Shown piece after piece: positions 1 through 8,158 of a stretch of 64,000 nucleotides of DNA. Origin of the DNA: Cetobacterium ceti (lineage in GTDB: Bacteria; Fusobacteriota; Fusobacteriia; Fusobacteriales; Fusobacteriaceae); the NCBI RefSeq assembly GCF_900167275.1, contig NZ_FUWX01000005.1, forward strand, positions 304,456 through 368,455. Reading direction: 5' to 3'. A program made the position numbers and the translations under genes. Each line of letters begins with the position of its first letter. The stretch's first letter is position 1. The notes under the pieces are model-generated. The model was not told the origin of the DNA. It did no database searches and saw only the letters and a program-made list of their open reading frames with translations.

Positions 1-218
1 TAATCTAGCACCTCTTCCACAATGTCATCATTTTTGTCTAAAGATATTTTCTTTATTACTCCCTCTGCTTCATCTAAAATATCACTGGATTTTTTTAAAA
101 GTTTCATGGCTTTTTCATACTCTTTTAGAGAATCATTTAAATTTAAATCTCCCTTTTCTAATTTTTCAATAATTTCATCAATTAATGATAAGTTCCACTC
201 AAAACTATTTTTTTTCAT
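1..218 (-). CDS. xseB: Exodeoxyribonuclease VII small subunit (3' end cut by window)
   Basis: The visible 72 residues start MKKNSFEWNLSLIDEIIEKL and match the small all-helical XseB family, including the motif of short acidic/leucine heptads (LEKGDLNLNDSLKEYEKAM) that packs against the large subunit XseA. With XseA it degrades single-stranded DNA to short oligonucleotides. The start at 218 is supported by a GGAGGG ribosome site at about 226-231. XseB is normally 70-80 residues long, so only the last few codons are likely to be missing. It follows rsmD, with a hairpin between them. Assignment is from sequence pattern only. Confidence 0.85.
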   Translation of the reverse strand, partial: MKKNSFEWNLSLIDEIIEKLEKGDLNLNDSLKEYEKAMKLLKKSSDILDEAEGVIKKISLDKNDDIVEEVLD

Positions 219-235
219 AAATACACCCTCCTAAG

Positions 236-267
236 AAATAAAACTAGCCACAGATATTCTGTGGCTA
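236..267 (-). terminator. Hairpin between rsmD and xseB
   Basis: A perfect 10-bp inverted repeat (245-254 with 258-267, 3-base loop) lies just after the rsmD stop. Reading on the minus strand it is followed by a T-rich run (GTTTTATTT). It looks like a Rho-independent terminator or partial attenuator. The xseB ribosome site follows at once, so read-through may be how xseB is expressed if it has no promoter of its own. Confidence 0.65.
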
Positions 268-273
268 AATCTT

Positions 274-822
274 TTATCTAGTATAAAATGTCATGCATTT
301 TTTTCCATATTTTCTCTCATCTGTCTTTTTAAACTCTCCAACCTCATCATGAAGATCTTCAAAAAGATGATGTTCACATATTATTAATCCACCTTCAGCT
401 AATAATCCATTTTCTTGGATTTTATTCATAACTTTTTCACAAAGTTCTAATCTGTATGGAGGATCCATAAATATTAAATCAAACTTTTCACCTTTTCTAC
501 CTAATATATCCACAGCTCTTAAAACATCGTTTTTATAAGCTCTAGATTTATTTTCATATCCAAGGTTATTTATGTTCTCAATTATTATTTTTAAGGCATC
601 TGTATCCTTTTCTATCATTACTGCTCTTTTAGCCCCTCTACTTAAAGATTCTAAGGCTAAGTTCCCTGTTCCACTAAATAAATCTAAAACTCTAGCTTCT
701 GGAACATAGGGAGCTATCATAGAAAATAGTGATTCCTTTACACTGTCAAGGGTAGGTCTTGTGTCCATTCCCTTTCTACATTTTATTATTTTTCCCTTTG
801 CTTCTCCTGCAATTATTCTCAT
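274..822 (-). CDS. rsmD: 16S rRNA (guanine-966 N2) methyltransferase
   Basis: A 182-residue SAM-dependent methyltransferase that methylates G966 of 16S rRNA in the 30S head. Seen: the SAM-binding motif VLDLFSGTGNLALE at residues 45-58, an acidic residue at the end of strand 2 (MIEKD, about 69-73), and the catalytic DPPY at 120-123, which is the signature of N2-guanine/N6-adenine methylases. The N-terminal MRIIAGEAKG is typical of RsmD. Start ATG with GAGGTG upstream. It is last in a prfA-prmC-queA-rsmD run and 14 bases from queA, so it fits a translation-related operon. Confidence 0.95.
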   Translation of the reverse strand: MRIIAGEAKGKIIKCRKGMDTRPTLDSVKESLFSMIAPYVPEARVLDLFSGTGNLALESLSRGAKRAVMIEKDTDALKIIIENINNLGYENKSRAYKNDVLRAVDILGRKGEKFDLIFMDPPYRLELCEKVMNKIQENGLLAEGGLIICEHHLFEDLHDEVGEFKKTDERKYGKKCMTFYTR

Positions 823-836
823 TATTTCACCTCTTA

Positions 837-1868
837 TTAATAGATGAACATAGCATCTCCAAAGCTAAAGAAATGATATTCATTTTCCACAGCTTTTTTA
901 TAGACATCTAGCATAAATTCCCTATTTGAAAATGCTGAAACCAACATTAAAAGTGTAGATTTTGGTAAATGGAAATTTGTTATTAGGGCATCTACTATTT
1001 TAAATTTATATCCTGGATATATAAATATATGTGTATCATTTCCCTGGGCAACTAATTTTCCATTTTCATCTACAGATGACTCTAAAGCTCTTACTGATGT
1101 TGTCCCTACTGCAACAACTCTTCTTCCTTGAGTTTTAGCTTCATTTATAATTTTTGCTGCTTCCTCTGGTATTTCAAAATGCTCTTCATGCATCTTATGA
1201 TCTAATACATTTTCAGTTTGTACTGGTCTAAAAGTTCCTAGTCCAACTTCTAAAAATACATCTATTATTTTAATACCTTTTTTCTCAATTTTTTCAAGAA
1301 GTTCCTTTGTAAAATGAAGTCCTGCTGTTGGAGCAGCAACTGACTCTCCCTTTATTGCATATACAGTTTGGTATCTTTCCTTTTCAGATAAAGACTCTAC
1401 AATATAAGGTGGTAATGGCATTTTACCTAATTTATCTAAAACCTCTTCAAAGGCTCCTTCATAGGTAAATTTTAAAACCCTATTTCCATCATCTTTAATT
1501 TCAATAAGTTCTCCTATTAGTTCATTATTATGACCAATATATAATTTTTGCCCTACCTTTAACTTCTTTGCTGGTTTTAATAGACACTCCCAAGTGTTTA
1601 AGTCTATTCTTTTTATTAAAAGAATTTCTAAAACTCCTCCTGTATCCTTATGACCAAATAATCTTGCTGGAATAACTTTAGTTGAATTTCTAACTAAAAT
1701 ATCTCCCTCATTTAAATAATCTATAATATCATAGAAATGCTTATGTTCTATTTCTTCTTTTTCCTTATTTACCACCATTAACTTTGAATGATCTCTAGGT
1801 TCTCTTGGTTTTTGTCCAATAAGTTCCTCTGGTAAATGGTAATCATAATCACTTAACATTGTTGACAT
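837..1868 (-). CDS. queA: S-adenosylmethionine:tRNA ribosyltransferase-isomerase
   Basis: QueA transfers and isomerises the ribosyl part of SAM onto 7-aminomethyl-7-deazaguanine at the tRNA wobble position, giving epoxyqueuosine. The 343-residue protein has the family N-terminus (DYDYHLPEELIGQKPREPRD), the GxVLEILL strand, and the central APTAGLHFT segment characteristic of QueA. Length is normal. The first ATG overlaps the prmC stop by one base (TAATG); the internal Met at residue 4 would match many QueA starts equally well, so the N-terminus is uncertain by three residues. Tight coupling to prmC implies cotranscription. Confidence 0.96.
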   Translation of the reverse strand: MSTMLSDYDYHLPEELIGQKPREPRDHSKLMVVNKEKEEIEHKHFYDIIDYLNEGDILVRNSTKVIPARLFGHKDTGGVLEILLIKRIDLNTWECLLKPAKKLKVGQKLYIGHNNELIGELIEIKDDGNRVLKFTYEGAFEEVLDKLGKMPLPPYIVESLSEKERYQTVYAIKGESVAAPTAGLHFTKELLEKIEKKGIKIIDVFLEVGLGTFRPVQTENVLDHKMHEEHFEIPEEAAKIINEAKTQGRRVVAVGTTSVRALESSVDENGKLVAQGNDTHIFIYPGYKFKIVDALITNFHLPKSTLLMLVSAFSNREFMLDVYKKAVENEYHFFSFGDAMFIY

Positions 1869-2983
1869 TACTTTTCACCATTCTTTCTACCTATTACTAC
1901 CCTATCTATTCCACCATAATCTTTTACTATGGCAACAATATCATAGCCATCCTCTTCCATAAACTTTGAAACCTGTTCAGCTTGATTATATCCAACTTCA
2001 AAGGCTAGAAAACCACCATTTATTAAATAGTTTTTTCCTTCCCTAGAGATAGTTTTATAAAAATAATATCCATCTCCCTTATCTGTTAAGGCTCCTAAAG
2101 GTTCATGATTTTTGACCTCTGCCATTAGGGTATTATATTCTTCCATTGGTATATATGGCGGATTTGAAACTATAAGTGTATAATCCTTATCCACCACATT
2201 TGAAAATATATCTGATTTTAAAAATCTTACATTTTCAACTTTATTTAACTTTTTATTTTCCTCTGCCACAGTAATAGCATCTTCACTGATATCTAACCCT
2301 AGGATTTGAGCTTTTTTAACCTCTTTCCCCAAAGTAATACTAATAGCTCCACTACCTGTTCCTATATCTAAAACCTTGGGATTTTCCTGTTCATTTAGTA
2401 TAAACTTACACTGTTCAACTAAAATCTCCGTATCTGCCCTAGGAATTAAAACCCTTTCATCCACTTTAAATGGATATCCATAAAATTCCCATTCTCCAAG
2501 AATATATTGTAAAGGTCTTTTATTTTTTCCTCTAGATATAAGCATTTTTTTTATTTTTTCTTTTTCTTCCTCGGTTATTTTTCTATGAAAATTTAAAGTC
2601 AAAGTTGCTCTAGTAACTCCAAGTACATGGGCAAAAATATATTCTCCATCCAACCTTGCATCTATGACATTATTGTTTTTCAAATACTCTATACTCTTTC
2701 TTAAAAGCTCTCTATTTTCCTCTTGGAAACTAACTTCCTTTGTCTCAGAAGTACTTTTAAGCACCTGTGTAAATTCAGCTCTGTCCCTAGCCATAACTCT
2801 TAAGAAACTTCTAATTTGATTTTTTTGCTCCTCTGTTAATTCCATATCAAAATAGGCATATAATCCTATTCTATCTAATTTTAACACATGGGCAATTACC
2901 TTTTCACTTTCTAAACGAGGTTTTGAAAAGGAGTATTTTTTTAAATACTCCTCAGAAAATTTCAATATATCCAATAATTTCAT
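1868..2983 (-). CDS. prmC: Release factor glutamine N5-methyltransferase with doubled N-terminal domain
   Basis: PrmC methylates the glutamine of the GGQ loop in release factors; its substrate gene prfA lies 5 bases upstream. Seen: SAM motif VLDIGTGSGAISI at residues 204-216 and the catalytic NPPY at 274-277. At 371 residues it is about 90 longer than the usual 280. The extra length is a second copy of the helical PrmC N-domain. Residues 20-57 (KPRLESEKVIAHVL, then MELTEEQKNQI) and 107-144 (DARLDGEYIFAHVL, then RKITEEEKEKI) align without gaps. The second copy leads into the usual PLQYILGEWEFYG linker and is the canonical one. The catalytic domain looks intact. Confidence 0.95.
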   Translation of the reverse strand: MKLLDILKFSEEYLKKYSFSKPRLESEKVIAHVLKLDRIGLYAYFDMELTEEQKNQIRSFLRVMARDRAEFTQVLKSTSETKEVSFQEENRELLRKSIEYLKNNNVIDARLDGEYIFAHVLGVTRATLTLNFHRKITEEEKEKIKKMLISRGKNKRPLQYILGEWEFYGYPFKVDERVLIPRADTEILVEQCKFILNEQENPKVLDIGTGSGAISITLGKEVKKAQILGLDISEDAITVAEENKKLNKVENVRFLKSDIFSNVVDKDYTLIVSNPPYIPMEEYNTLMAEVKNHEPLGALTDKGDGYYFYKTISREGKNYLINGGFLAFEVGYNQAEQVSKFMEEDGYDIVAIVKDYGGIDRVVIGRKNGEK

Positions 2984-2988
2984 AAGGA

Positions 2989-4065
2989 TTACTCCCCTGA
3001 ATTTGCTAGCATTTCAGCTTGATAGAATGTTGTTAGAGCATCTATCATATCTTCTAAATCTCCATCCATAAATGCATCCAGTTGGTGAACTGTATATTTA
3101 ATTCTATGGTCTGTAATTCTTCCCTGTGGATAGTTATATGTTCTGATTTTTTCAGATCTATCTCCTGTTCCAACTTGAAGTCTTCTTTCACTTTCAACAG
3201 CTGATCTTTGAGCTTCTAATTCCATCTCATATAATTTAGATAATAAGTGTTTCATTGCCTTTTCTCTATTTTTTAACTGAGATCTCTCATCTTGACACTG
3301 AACAACTATTCCTGTTGGTAAGTGAGTAATTCTAACTGCAGAGTCAGTCATGTTAACGTGCTGTCCTCCTGCTCCTCCTGCTCTATATGTATCTATTTTA
3401 AGTTCTGAAGGATTGATTGAATGAATTTGTTGAACTTCATCAATCTCTGGTAAAACTGCTACTGTTGCAGTTGAAGTATGAATTCTTCCTGATGATTCTG
3501 TTTCAGGAACTCTTTGTACTCTATGTACCCCTGACTCAAACTTAAGTCTTGAGTAAGCTCCTTGACCATTTATACTAAATACAACCTCTTTAGTTCCACC
3601 TGCACCAACTTCTTGTCTTTCGATTACATCAACTTTCCATTTGTGTCTTTCAGCAAATCTTGTATACATTCTAAATAAATCAGATGCGAATAAAGCAGCC
3701 TCGTCTCCTCCTGCCCCTCCTCTGATCTCTATAATAACGTTTCTATCGTCATTAGGGTCTTTTGGTAATAAAAGAATCTTTAATTCATCCTCAACATTTG
3801 GAATGATCTCTTCTAATTCTTTCATCTCTTCGTTCATCATTTCTCTCATATCATGATCCTTTTCAGCTCTGATATTTTCCTTTATGAACTCTAAATCCTC
3901 TTGATATCTTTTATATTCCTTGTATTTTTCAACAATTGGAGTCATATCATTTAAACTTTTGTTAAGCTCCATCATCTTTTTAGGATCGGCTAAAACCTCT
4001 GGAGATCCTAAGTCAGATAAAAGCTCATCATGCTTTTTTATTACTTCTTCTAATTTAGCGAACAC
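2989..4065 (-). CDS. prfA: Peptide chain release factor 1
   Basis: RF1 reads UAA and UAG stop codons and triggers peptidyl-tRNA hydrolysis. The 358-residue protein has the universal GGQ at residues 233-235 ([10 protein letters not shown]) and a PxT-type codon-recognition tripeptide, PET, at 187-189 ([10 protein letters not shown]), which separates it from RF2 (SPF). The start is GTG at 4065; no in-frame ATG lies near, and GGGAG sits about 11 bases upstream. It is first in the prfA-prmC-queA-rsmD unit, so the release factor and its modifying enzyme are made together. Confidence 0.97.
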   Translation of the reverse strand: MFAKLEEVIKKHDELLSDLGSPEVLADPKKMMELNKSLNDMTPIVEKYKEYKRYQEDLEFIKENIRAEKDHDMREMMNEEMKELEEIIPNVEDELKILLLPKDPNDDRNVIIEIRGGAGGDEAALFASDLFRMYTRFAERHKWKVDVIERQEVGAGGTKEVVFSINGQGAYSRLKFESGVHRVQRVPETESSGRIHTSTATVAVLPEIDEVQQIHSINPSELKIDTYRAGGAGGQHVNMTDSAVRITHLPTGIVVQCQDERSQLKNREKAMKHLLSKLYEMELEAQRSAVESERRLQVGTGDRSEKIRTYNYPQGRITDHRIKYTVHQLDAFMDGDLEDMIDALTTFYQAEMLANSGE

Positions 4066-4105
4066 TACTAAATCAACTCCCTTTTTTCTATACTTTATCC
4101 TGTAA

Positions 4106-4134
4106 ATTATATCATAATCTCATATAAAAAGCAA
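4106..4134 (-). promoter_or_regulatory. Promoter of prfA operon
   Basis: On the minus strand TTGCTT (4129-4134), a 17-base spacer, then a perfect TATAAT (4106-4111). This lies about 40 bases before the prfA GTG and is the only good sigma-70-type signal in the gap. The -35 is weak while the -10 is consensus. Confidence 0.65.
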
Positions 4135-4143
4135 AAATAGGAA

Positions 4144-4632
4144 TTACTCTTCGTCCCCTCTAAACATTGCAGTTATTCCCTTTATGAATACTCTTACAAA
4201 CTTATCTCCACACTCTCTGTAGTTTTTATGATCTGGTTTTCTGAAAAGAGCACTTAATTCAGATTCAGATATATGAACTCCACCTAATTTGAAAGCTTCT
4301 AACATATCCTCACTTCTAAATCCTAAAGCTATTCTTAATTTCTTTAGTACATAGTTATTTACATTTTTAGAGTTATTTGTTAAAACATCTGGATTAGCAG
4401 GTGCCTTTGTAGGATCTAATTTTCCTCTTTTATAAGTTATTAATCCTGTTAAGAAAGCATCTAAAGTTTTATTGTTACAATTTACTGCTCCCTCTTCAAT
4501 CTCTTTTTTTAATAATCCCTCTAATTCCTCTTCAGAGATTTTTAATCCTCCTAATTCAAATACACGAATAAGATTTCTATTGTTTATTTTTAAAGCGTAT
4601 CTTACTCTTCTTATTACATCATTATTTCTCAT
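4144..4632 (-). CDS. DUF1456 (YehS-type) protein
   Basis: A 162-residue soluble protein built from two copies of the DUF1456 module: residues about 1-70 (MRNNDVIRRVRYALKI, then GGLKISEEELEGLL) and about 90-155 (NNYVLKKLRIALGF, then GGVHISESELSALF). The family is widespread (E. coli YehS), but I know of no established function. The repeated helix pattern with D/E-rich linkers suggests a small helical bundle. It stands alone, with a good ribosome site (AGGAGGACATAG before the ATG) and no coupling to prfA. Family assignment is confident; its role is unknown. Confidence 0.88.
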   Translation of the reverse strand: MRNNDVIRRVRYALKINNRNLIRVFELGGLKISEEELEGLLKKEIEEGAVNCNNKTLDAFLTGLITYKRGKLDPTKAPANPDVLTNNSKNVNNYVLKKLRIALGFRSEDMLEAFKLGGVHISESELSALFRKPDHKNYRECGDKFVRVFIKGITAMFRGDEE

Positions 4633-4704
4633 CTATGTCCTCCTAAACTTATTTTTTAAATTTATGTATAACAACATATTCTAATTTTATTTACAAGAAA
4701 AGTC

Positions 4705-4748
4705 AATAAAAAAAGCAATCTAAAAAGAATCTTGACCCCTTAGATTGC
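4705..4748 (-). terminator. Terminator of sigma-factor cassette
   Basis: Inverted repeat of 9 bp (4715-4723 with 4740-4748), read on the minus strand just after the CpxP-like gene and followed by a T run (4708-4714). It closes the ECF sigma / membrane protein / CpxP-like unit. Confidence 0.8.
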
Positions 4749-4754
4749 CCATTA

Positions 4755-5165
4755 TTATTTCTGATCGTTTAACTTTTGCAGTCTTTGAATAGCTATTTCC
4801 CTTGCTTTTATATACTGCTCTGTAGAAATATATTTTTGTACTGCAATTTGATATCTAAATTTATCTTTTATCATTTGAGCCTCAATATTTCCTAGTTTAT
4901 CTGCTAATTCATCTAGCTTAGGTAAATTTTTCTCAGCTCCATCTAAAATGCATTTATTAACTTCAATCTCTATTGACTTCTTATCTAAAACTAGCATTTT
5001 ATACTTACTACTTGCTTCATTTATTATTTTCTTTACATTATCTATATTTTCTTGGGACACTCCAACACTTTTAAAATCTTGATCCCCTATAATTCCTAAA
5101 CCCTCTTCAGCAAATGTTGATATTCCTACTAGTAAAAAAAATAATAAAGTTACAACTTTCTTCAT
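4755..5165 (-). CDS. Exported CpxP/Spy-like helical protein
   Basis: A 136-residue protein with a clear signal peptide (MKKVVTLLFFLLVGISTFAEE, cleavage near AFA-EE) and a mature part of charged amphipathic helices (residues about 35-130) ending QKLNDQK. Size, export and helix pattern resemble periplasmic CpxP/Spy or heavy-metal-resistance proteins, but no LTxxQ motif is evident, so this is a fold-level guess. The start is set at 5165 because GGAGGG lies 4 bases upstream; a GTG 12 bases earlier would place the ribosome site inside the gene. As third gene behind an ECF sigma factor it is probably an envelope-stress effector or sensor. Confidence 0.6.
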   Translation of the reverse strand: MKKVVTLLFFLLVGISTFAEEGLGIIGDQDFKSVGVSQENIDNVKKIINEASSKYKMLVLDKKSIEIEVNKCILDGAEKNLPKLDELADKLGNIEAQMIKDKFRYQIAVQKYISTEQYIKAREIAIQRLQKLNDQK

Positions 5166-5176
5166 AGATCCCTCCA

Positions 5177-5497
5177 CTATATTTGTAATTCAGAAACAAA
5201 AAGTTTCTCTGTATTAAAATCTTCAGATCCCTTTAAAAGAGAATCATTTCTATATAGATGATCTATAGTCCAATCATTATTTTTCTTACCACTAATTTCT
5301 CTTTTTAAAGCACTTACTTGTAAAGCTCCATTTTGAAATCCTTGAGCTCCATCAAATATTAGATCATAAGTACCCCCTGTAAATATTCCCACTACAAACA
5401 GAGAAACAGATAATATAGACATTTTCTTATTTCTTTTCTTTTCCTCTTCTAATAAAGTTTTATATATGTTAGCTCTAACCTTTTCCTTTGGCGTCAT
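5177..5497 (-). CDS. Small single-pass membrane protein, putative anti-sigma factor
   Basis: A 106-residue protein starting MTPKEKVRANIYKTLLEEE: a basic/acidic cytosolic N-terminus of about 28 residues, one hydrophobic segment at about 29-48 (MSILSVSLFVVGIFTGGTYD), then a hydrophilic C-terminal tail of about 55 residues. This is the plan of membrane anti-sigma factors, and the gene follows an ECF sigma gene with one base between stop and start. There is no zinc-binding HxxxCxxC motif. Start 5497 is preferred because GGGAGGTG lies about 9 bases upstream, whereas the GTG at 5509 falls inside that site. The anti-sigma role is inferred from position and topology only. Confidence 0.55.
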   Translation of the reverse strand: MTPKEKVRANIYKTLLEEEKKRNKKMSILSVSLFVVGIFTGGTYDLIFDGAQGFQNGALQVSALKREISGKKNNDWTIDHLYRNDSLLKGSEDFNTEKLFVSELQI

Positions 5498-5498
5498 A

Positions 5499-5951
5499 TT
5501 AAAACGCACCTCCCATATCTTTAATAGCTTTGTAGTATATTGTTTTTACAGTTGAGACATTTATTCCCTTCATATCTGAAATTTCCCTTAATTTATACCC
5601 ATAAATATCTTTCAAAATAACTATCTCCTTTTCCTGAGGAGATAACTTTTTTAATTTCTCCTCTAGAATAATAGAACTATGAACATCATTTCCACTATCT
5701 AAAGTTAAAATTTCATCATTTAATTCTACACTCTCTTTTTTCCTTCTAAAAAAATCATAAATTTTATTTATAGCTATTCTATAAATCCAAGTATATAAAT
5801 TACTATCTTTTCTAAACCCTTTTAAATTTTTATAAACACTTATAAAAACTTCTTGAGCTATATCTTCAGCATCTTCCTCATTTTTAACTGCACCTAATAT
5901 TTTGTAATATACCCTATCAAAATATGTGTCATAAATTTCTTCAAAGTCCAT
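5499..5951 (-). CDS. ECF-family RNA polymerase sigma factor
   Basis: A 150-residue group IV sigma factor. Region 2 lies at about residues 6-70, with the core-binding/-10 helix (DAEDIAQEVFISVYKNL, then TWIYRIAINKIYDFFRRKK). Region 4 lies at about 95-148 (LSPQEKEIVILKDIYGYKL, then ISDMKGINVSTVKTIYYKA), a helix-turn-helix for the -35. There is no region 3, as expected for this class. It heads a three-gene cassette with a probable anti-sigma factor and a CpxP-like exported protein. A sequence resembling an ECF-type promoter lies directly upstream (5985-6012), suggesting autoregulation. Specific stimulus unknown. Confidence 0.92.
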   Translation of the reverse strand: MDFEEIYDTYFDRVYYKILGAVKNEEDAEDIAQEVFISVYKNLKGFRKDSNLYTWIYRIAINKIYDFFRRKKESVELNDEILTLDSGNDVHSSIILEEKLKKLSPQEKEIVILKDIYGYKLREISDMKGINVSTVKTIYYKAIKDMGGAF

Positions 5952-5970
5952 CTAATCCCTCACTGTAAAA

Positions 5971-6005
5971 TTACCTTCTTTTATTTAGACTGAATTTGAA
6001 GGTAA
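5971..6005 (-). terminator. Weak hairpin after ispG
   Basis: An 8-bp inverted repeat (5971-5978 with 5998-6005) with a long 19-base loop and a short T run. It could be a weak terminator of ispG, but it overlaps the candidate ECF promoter, so the repeat may instead be part of regulation of the sigma gene. Confidence 0.35.
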
Positions 6006-6012
6006 AAAGTTT
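5985..6012 (-). promoter_or_regulatory. Candidate ECF-type promoter of the sigma cassette
   Basis: On the minus strand AAACTT (6007-6012), 16 bases, then GTCTAA (5985-5990), ending 34 bases before the sigma-factor ATG. The AAC core in the -35 and the GTC/TAA in the -10 resemble promoters read by many ECF sigma factors (RpoE-type GGAACTT and GTCTAA-like). No ordinary sigma-70 promoter is visible here. A single occurrence is weak evidence. Confidence 0.4.
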
Positions 6013-7067
6013 TAAATTTGTGAAAAATCTTCCCTTATAAGAGCTCTTAATTCCTCTATAATATCCTTTTCATCAACTTTTTTTACTATCTCTCCTCTTT
6101 TAAATAAAACTCCCACACCTTTTCCACCAGCAACACCATAATCAGCTTCTCTTGCTTCTCCAGGGCCATTTACAACACATCCCATAACCGCTATTTTAAT
6201 TTTAGCTGGCAAGTCTCCAAATTCCTTTTCAACTTCCTTGGCTAATCCTATTAAATCAATCTCAGTTCTTCCACATGTGGGACATGATATTATTTCTACT
6301 CCAGTTTCCATTAATCCTAAAACCTTTAAAATTTCCTTAGCTACTTTTATCTCTTCTACTGGGTTTTCTGTCAATGAAACTCTCATAGTATTCCCTATTC
6401 CATCCACAAGTAAGGATCCTATTCCTATAGCTGATTTAACAGTTCCTTGAAATGCTGTTCCTGCTTCTGTAACTCCTAAATGTAATGGATAATCTACTTT
6501 TTCTGATATTTTTCTATAGGCCTCTATCATCATTTTTACATTACTAGCCTTTAGAGATATTATTATATCTTCAAATCCATATTTTTCTAGTAAACTCACA
6601 TGGTACATAGCACTTTCTACCATTGCATCTGAAGTTGGTTTTCCATATTTTTCTAAAATACTTTTCTCTATTGAACCTGAATTTACACCTATTCTTATGG
6701 GGATATTTTTTTCCTTAGCCATCTCTACAACTAATCTTACTTTTTCCTCATCTCCAATATTTCCTGGATTAATTCTAAGTTTATCTATTCCATTTTCCAT
6801 AGCCTTTAGTGCTAATCTATAATCAAAATGTATATCTGCAACTAGGGGAACCTTTATCTCTTTTTTTATCTTTCCTATGGCTTCAGCTGCTTCTATGGTA
6901 TTTACAGTTACTCTTACCATTTCACAACCAACACTTTCTAGTTCCTTTATCTGTTTAACTGTTTTCTCCACATTCCAAGTAGGTGTATTTGTCATAGATT
7001 GTATAACTATCTTATTATTTCCACCTATTACTAAATTTCCTACTTTAACTTCCCTTGTTATTCTCAT
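6012..7067 (-). CDS. ispG: 4-hydroxy-3-methylbut-2-enyl diphosphate synthase
   Basis: IspG (GcpE) reduces methylerythritol cyclodiphosphate to HMBPP, the penultimate step of the MEP isoprenoid pathway. The 351-residue protein has the N-terminal TIM-barrel half ([22 protein letters not shown]) and the C-terminal Fe-S half with three cluster cysteines C262 and C265 (SCPTCGRTE) and C297 ([11 protein letters not shown]), plus the fourth-ligand glutamate E304. This is the short bacterial form without the plant insert. It lies 44 bases downstream of the LysM/M23 gene, so it is probably the last gene of the miaB-rho-M23-ispG unit. Confidence 0.97.
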   Translation of the reverse strand: MRITREVKVGNLVIGGNNKIVIQSMTNTPTWNVEKTVKQIKELESVGCEMVRVTVNTIEAAEAIGKIKKEIKVPLVADIHFDYRLALKAMENGIDKLRINPGNIGDEEKVRLVVEMAKEKNIPIRIGVNSGSIEKSILEKYGKPTSDAMVESAMYHVSLLEKYGFEDIIISLKASNVKMMIEAYRKISEKVDYPLHLGVTEAGTAFQGTVKSAIGIGSLLVDGIGNTMRVSLTENPVEEIKVAKEILKVLGLMETGVEIISCPTCGRTEIDLIGLAKEVEKEFGDLPAKIKIAVMGCVVNGPGEAREADYGVAGGKGVGVLFKRGEIVKKVDEKDIIEELRALIREDFSQI

Positions 7068-7088
7068 TTTTTCCTCCCAATATGAAAG

Positions 7089-7112
7089 GGAGAGTGAATA
7101 TATTCACTCTCC
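7089..7112 (-). repeat. Perfect 24-base palindrome before ispG
   Basis: Twelve bases (7089-7100) are followed directly by their exact complement (7101-7112), starting at the stop codon of the M23 peptidase gene. As RNA it would form a stem with a small AU loop. On the minus strand the following bases (CCCTTTCATATTG) are a poor U tract, so this is more likely a processing or attenuating hairpin than a strong terminator. Confidence 0.5.
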
Positions 7113-8158
7113 TATCTTCTTAAATATTTCATAGGGTCATAAGGCCTATTATTTTTTCTTATTTCAAAATGTAAATGTGGTCCTGTTACTCTACCTGTCA
7201 TTCCAGTTTTTCCAATTACTTGGCCAGCCTTTACATAGGCACCCTGTTTTACATAGATGTTATTTAAATGGGCCGATCTTGTTTGATATCCATTTCCATG
7301 ATCTATTATTATGATTTTTCCATAACCAGACATATAACCAGTGTAAGTTACTCTTCCATCTTTAGCTGCATGAAGTGGTACATATTTAGCTCTTAAATCC
7401 ACTCCAGTATGAAGAATATATCTTTTTAAAACAGGATGAAACCTATTTCCAAATGGACTTGATACTCCTGCCCATTTAACAGGCATAGCAAACATTCTTC
7501 CCACTGTTTTAGAACTAGTATTTTTCCCATTAGAACTTCCACCACTTTGTTTAACTATTCTATTTACAACATTTAAACTAGGATTTTTTATAAAAAGTTC
7601 CTGTCCAGGCTGAAGATTATTTATGTATTCCTCATTGTATTTTTTCAAATCATCTATATCTATTCTATACTTAGATGCAATTTTATATAGGGAATCTCCT
7701 TTTTTTACCTTATAAAAAATTCCATTTCCCGTAACTATATTAATTTTGTCACCAACTTGAATATTTGATTTTATCCCAGGATTGTTAACTTTTAATATAT
7801 CTAAATCCATATTATAAAGCTTAGCTATATCATATAAAGTATCTCCACTTTTAACAATATAAACTTCTTTTTGTGGAATCTCTATTTTTTCTTCCTTTTT
7901 ATCCTCTTCCCCTTGTTCCTCTTTAGATTCTTTTAACTCTGTTCCGTAGTCCTTGCTTATTACATAGAAATTACTCGTTAAAACTTCTAACCCACCGTTT
8001 TCAACTTCGCTTTCCTCTTTACTTACACTATCTGAAACATAGTAATCATTAAATTTTTTCAAATCTATTACTTCTTTTTGGAAGGGATTATATTTATATG
8101 CTAATAGACCTATGGCAATACATCCAAGTCCTATTATACCCTTACCTAAAATTTTCAT
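7112..8158 (-). CDS. LysM and M23-domain cell-wall endopeptidase
   Basis: A 348-residue envelope protein: N-terminal hydrophobic anchor (about 5-21), a low-complexity Glu/Lys spacer (about 70-97), two LysM peptidoglycan-binding repeats (about 99-142 and 148-190, each with the KxGDxLYxIA signature), and a C-terminal M23 metallopeptidase domain (about 236-345). Zinc ligands are intact: HTGVD at 250-254 (H, D), H297 (SAHL) and HLH at 328-330 (GPHLHFE). It should therefore be an active peptide cross-link hydrolase in cell-wall remodelling. It overlaps rho by 4 bases (ATGA), so the two are translationally coupled. Whether the N-terminus is cleaved is not clear; the cysteine at 13 is not in a good lipobox. 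Confidence 0.9.
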   Translation of the reverse strand: MKILGKGIIGLGCIAIGLLAYKYNPFQKEVIDLKKFNDYYVSDSVSKEESEVENGGLEVLTSNFYVISKDYGTELKESKEEQGEEDKKEEKIEIPQKEVYIVKSGDTLYDIAKLYNMDLDILKVNNPGIKSNIQVGDKINIVTGNGIFYKVKKGDSLYKIASKYRIDIDDLKKYNEEYINNLQPGQELFIKNPSLNVVNRIVKQSGGSSNGKNTSSKTVGRMFAMPVKWAGVSSPFGNRFHPVLKRYILHTGVDLRAKYVPLHAAKDGRVTYTGYMSGYGKIIIIDHGNGYQTRSAHLNNIYVKQGAYVKAGQVIGKTGMTGRVTGPHLHFEIRKNNRPYDPMKYLRR

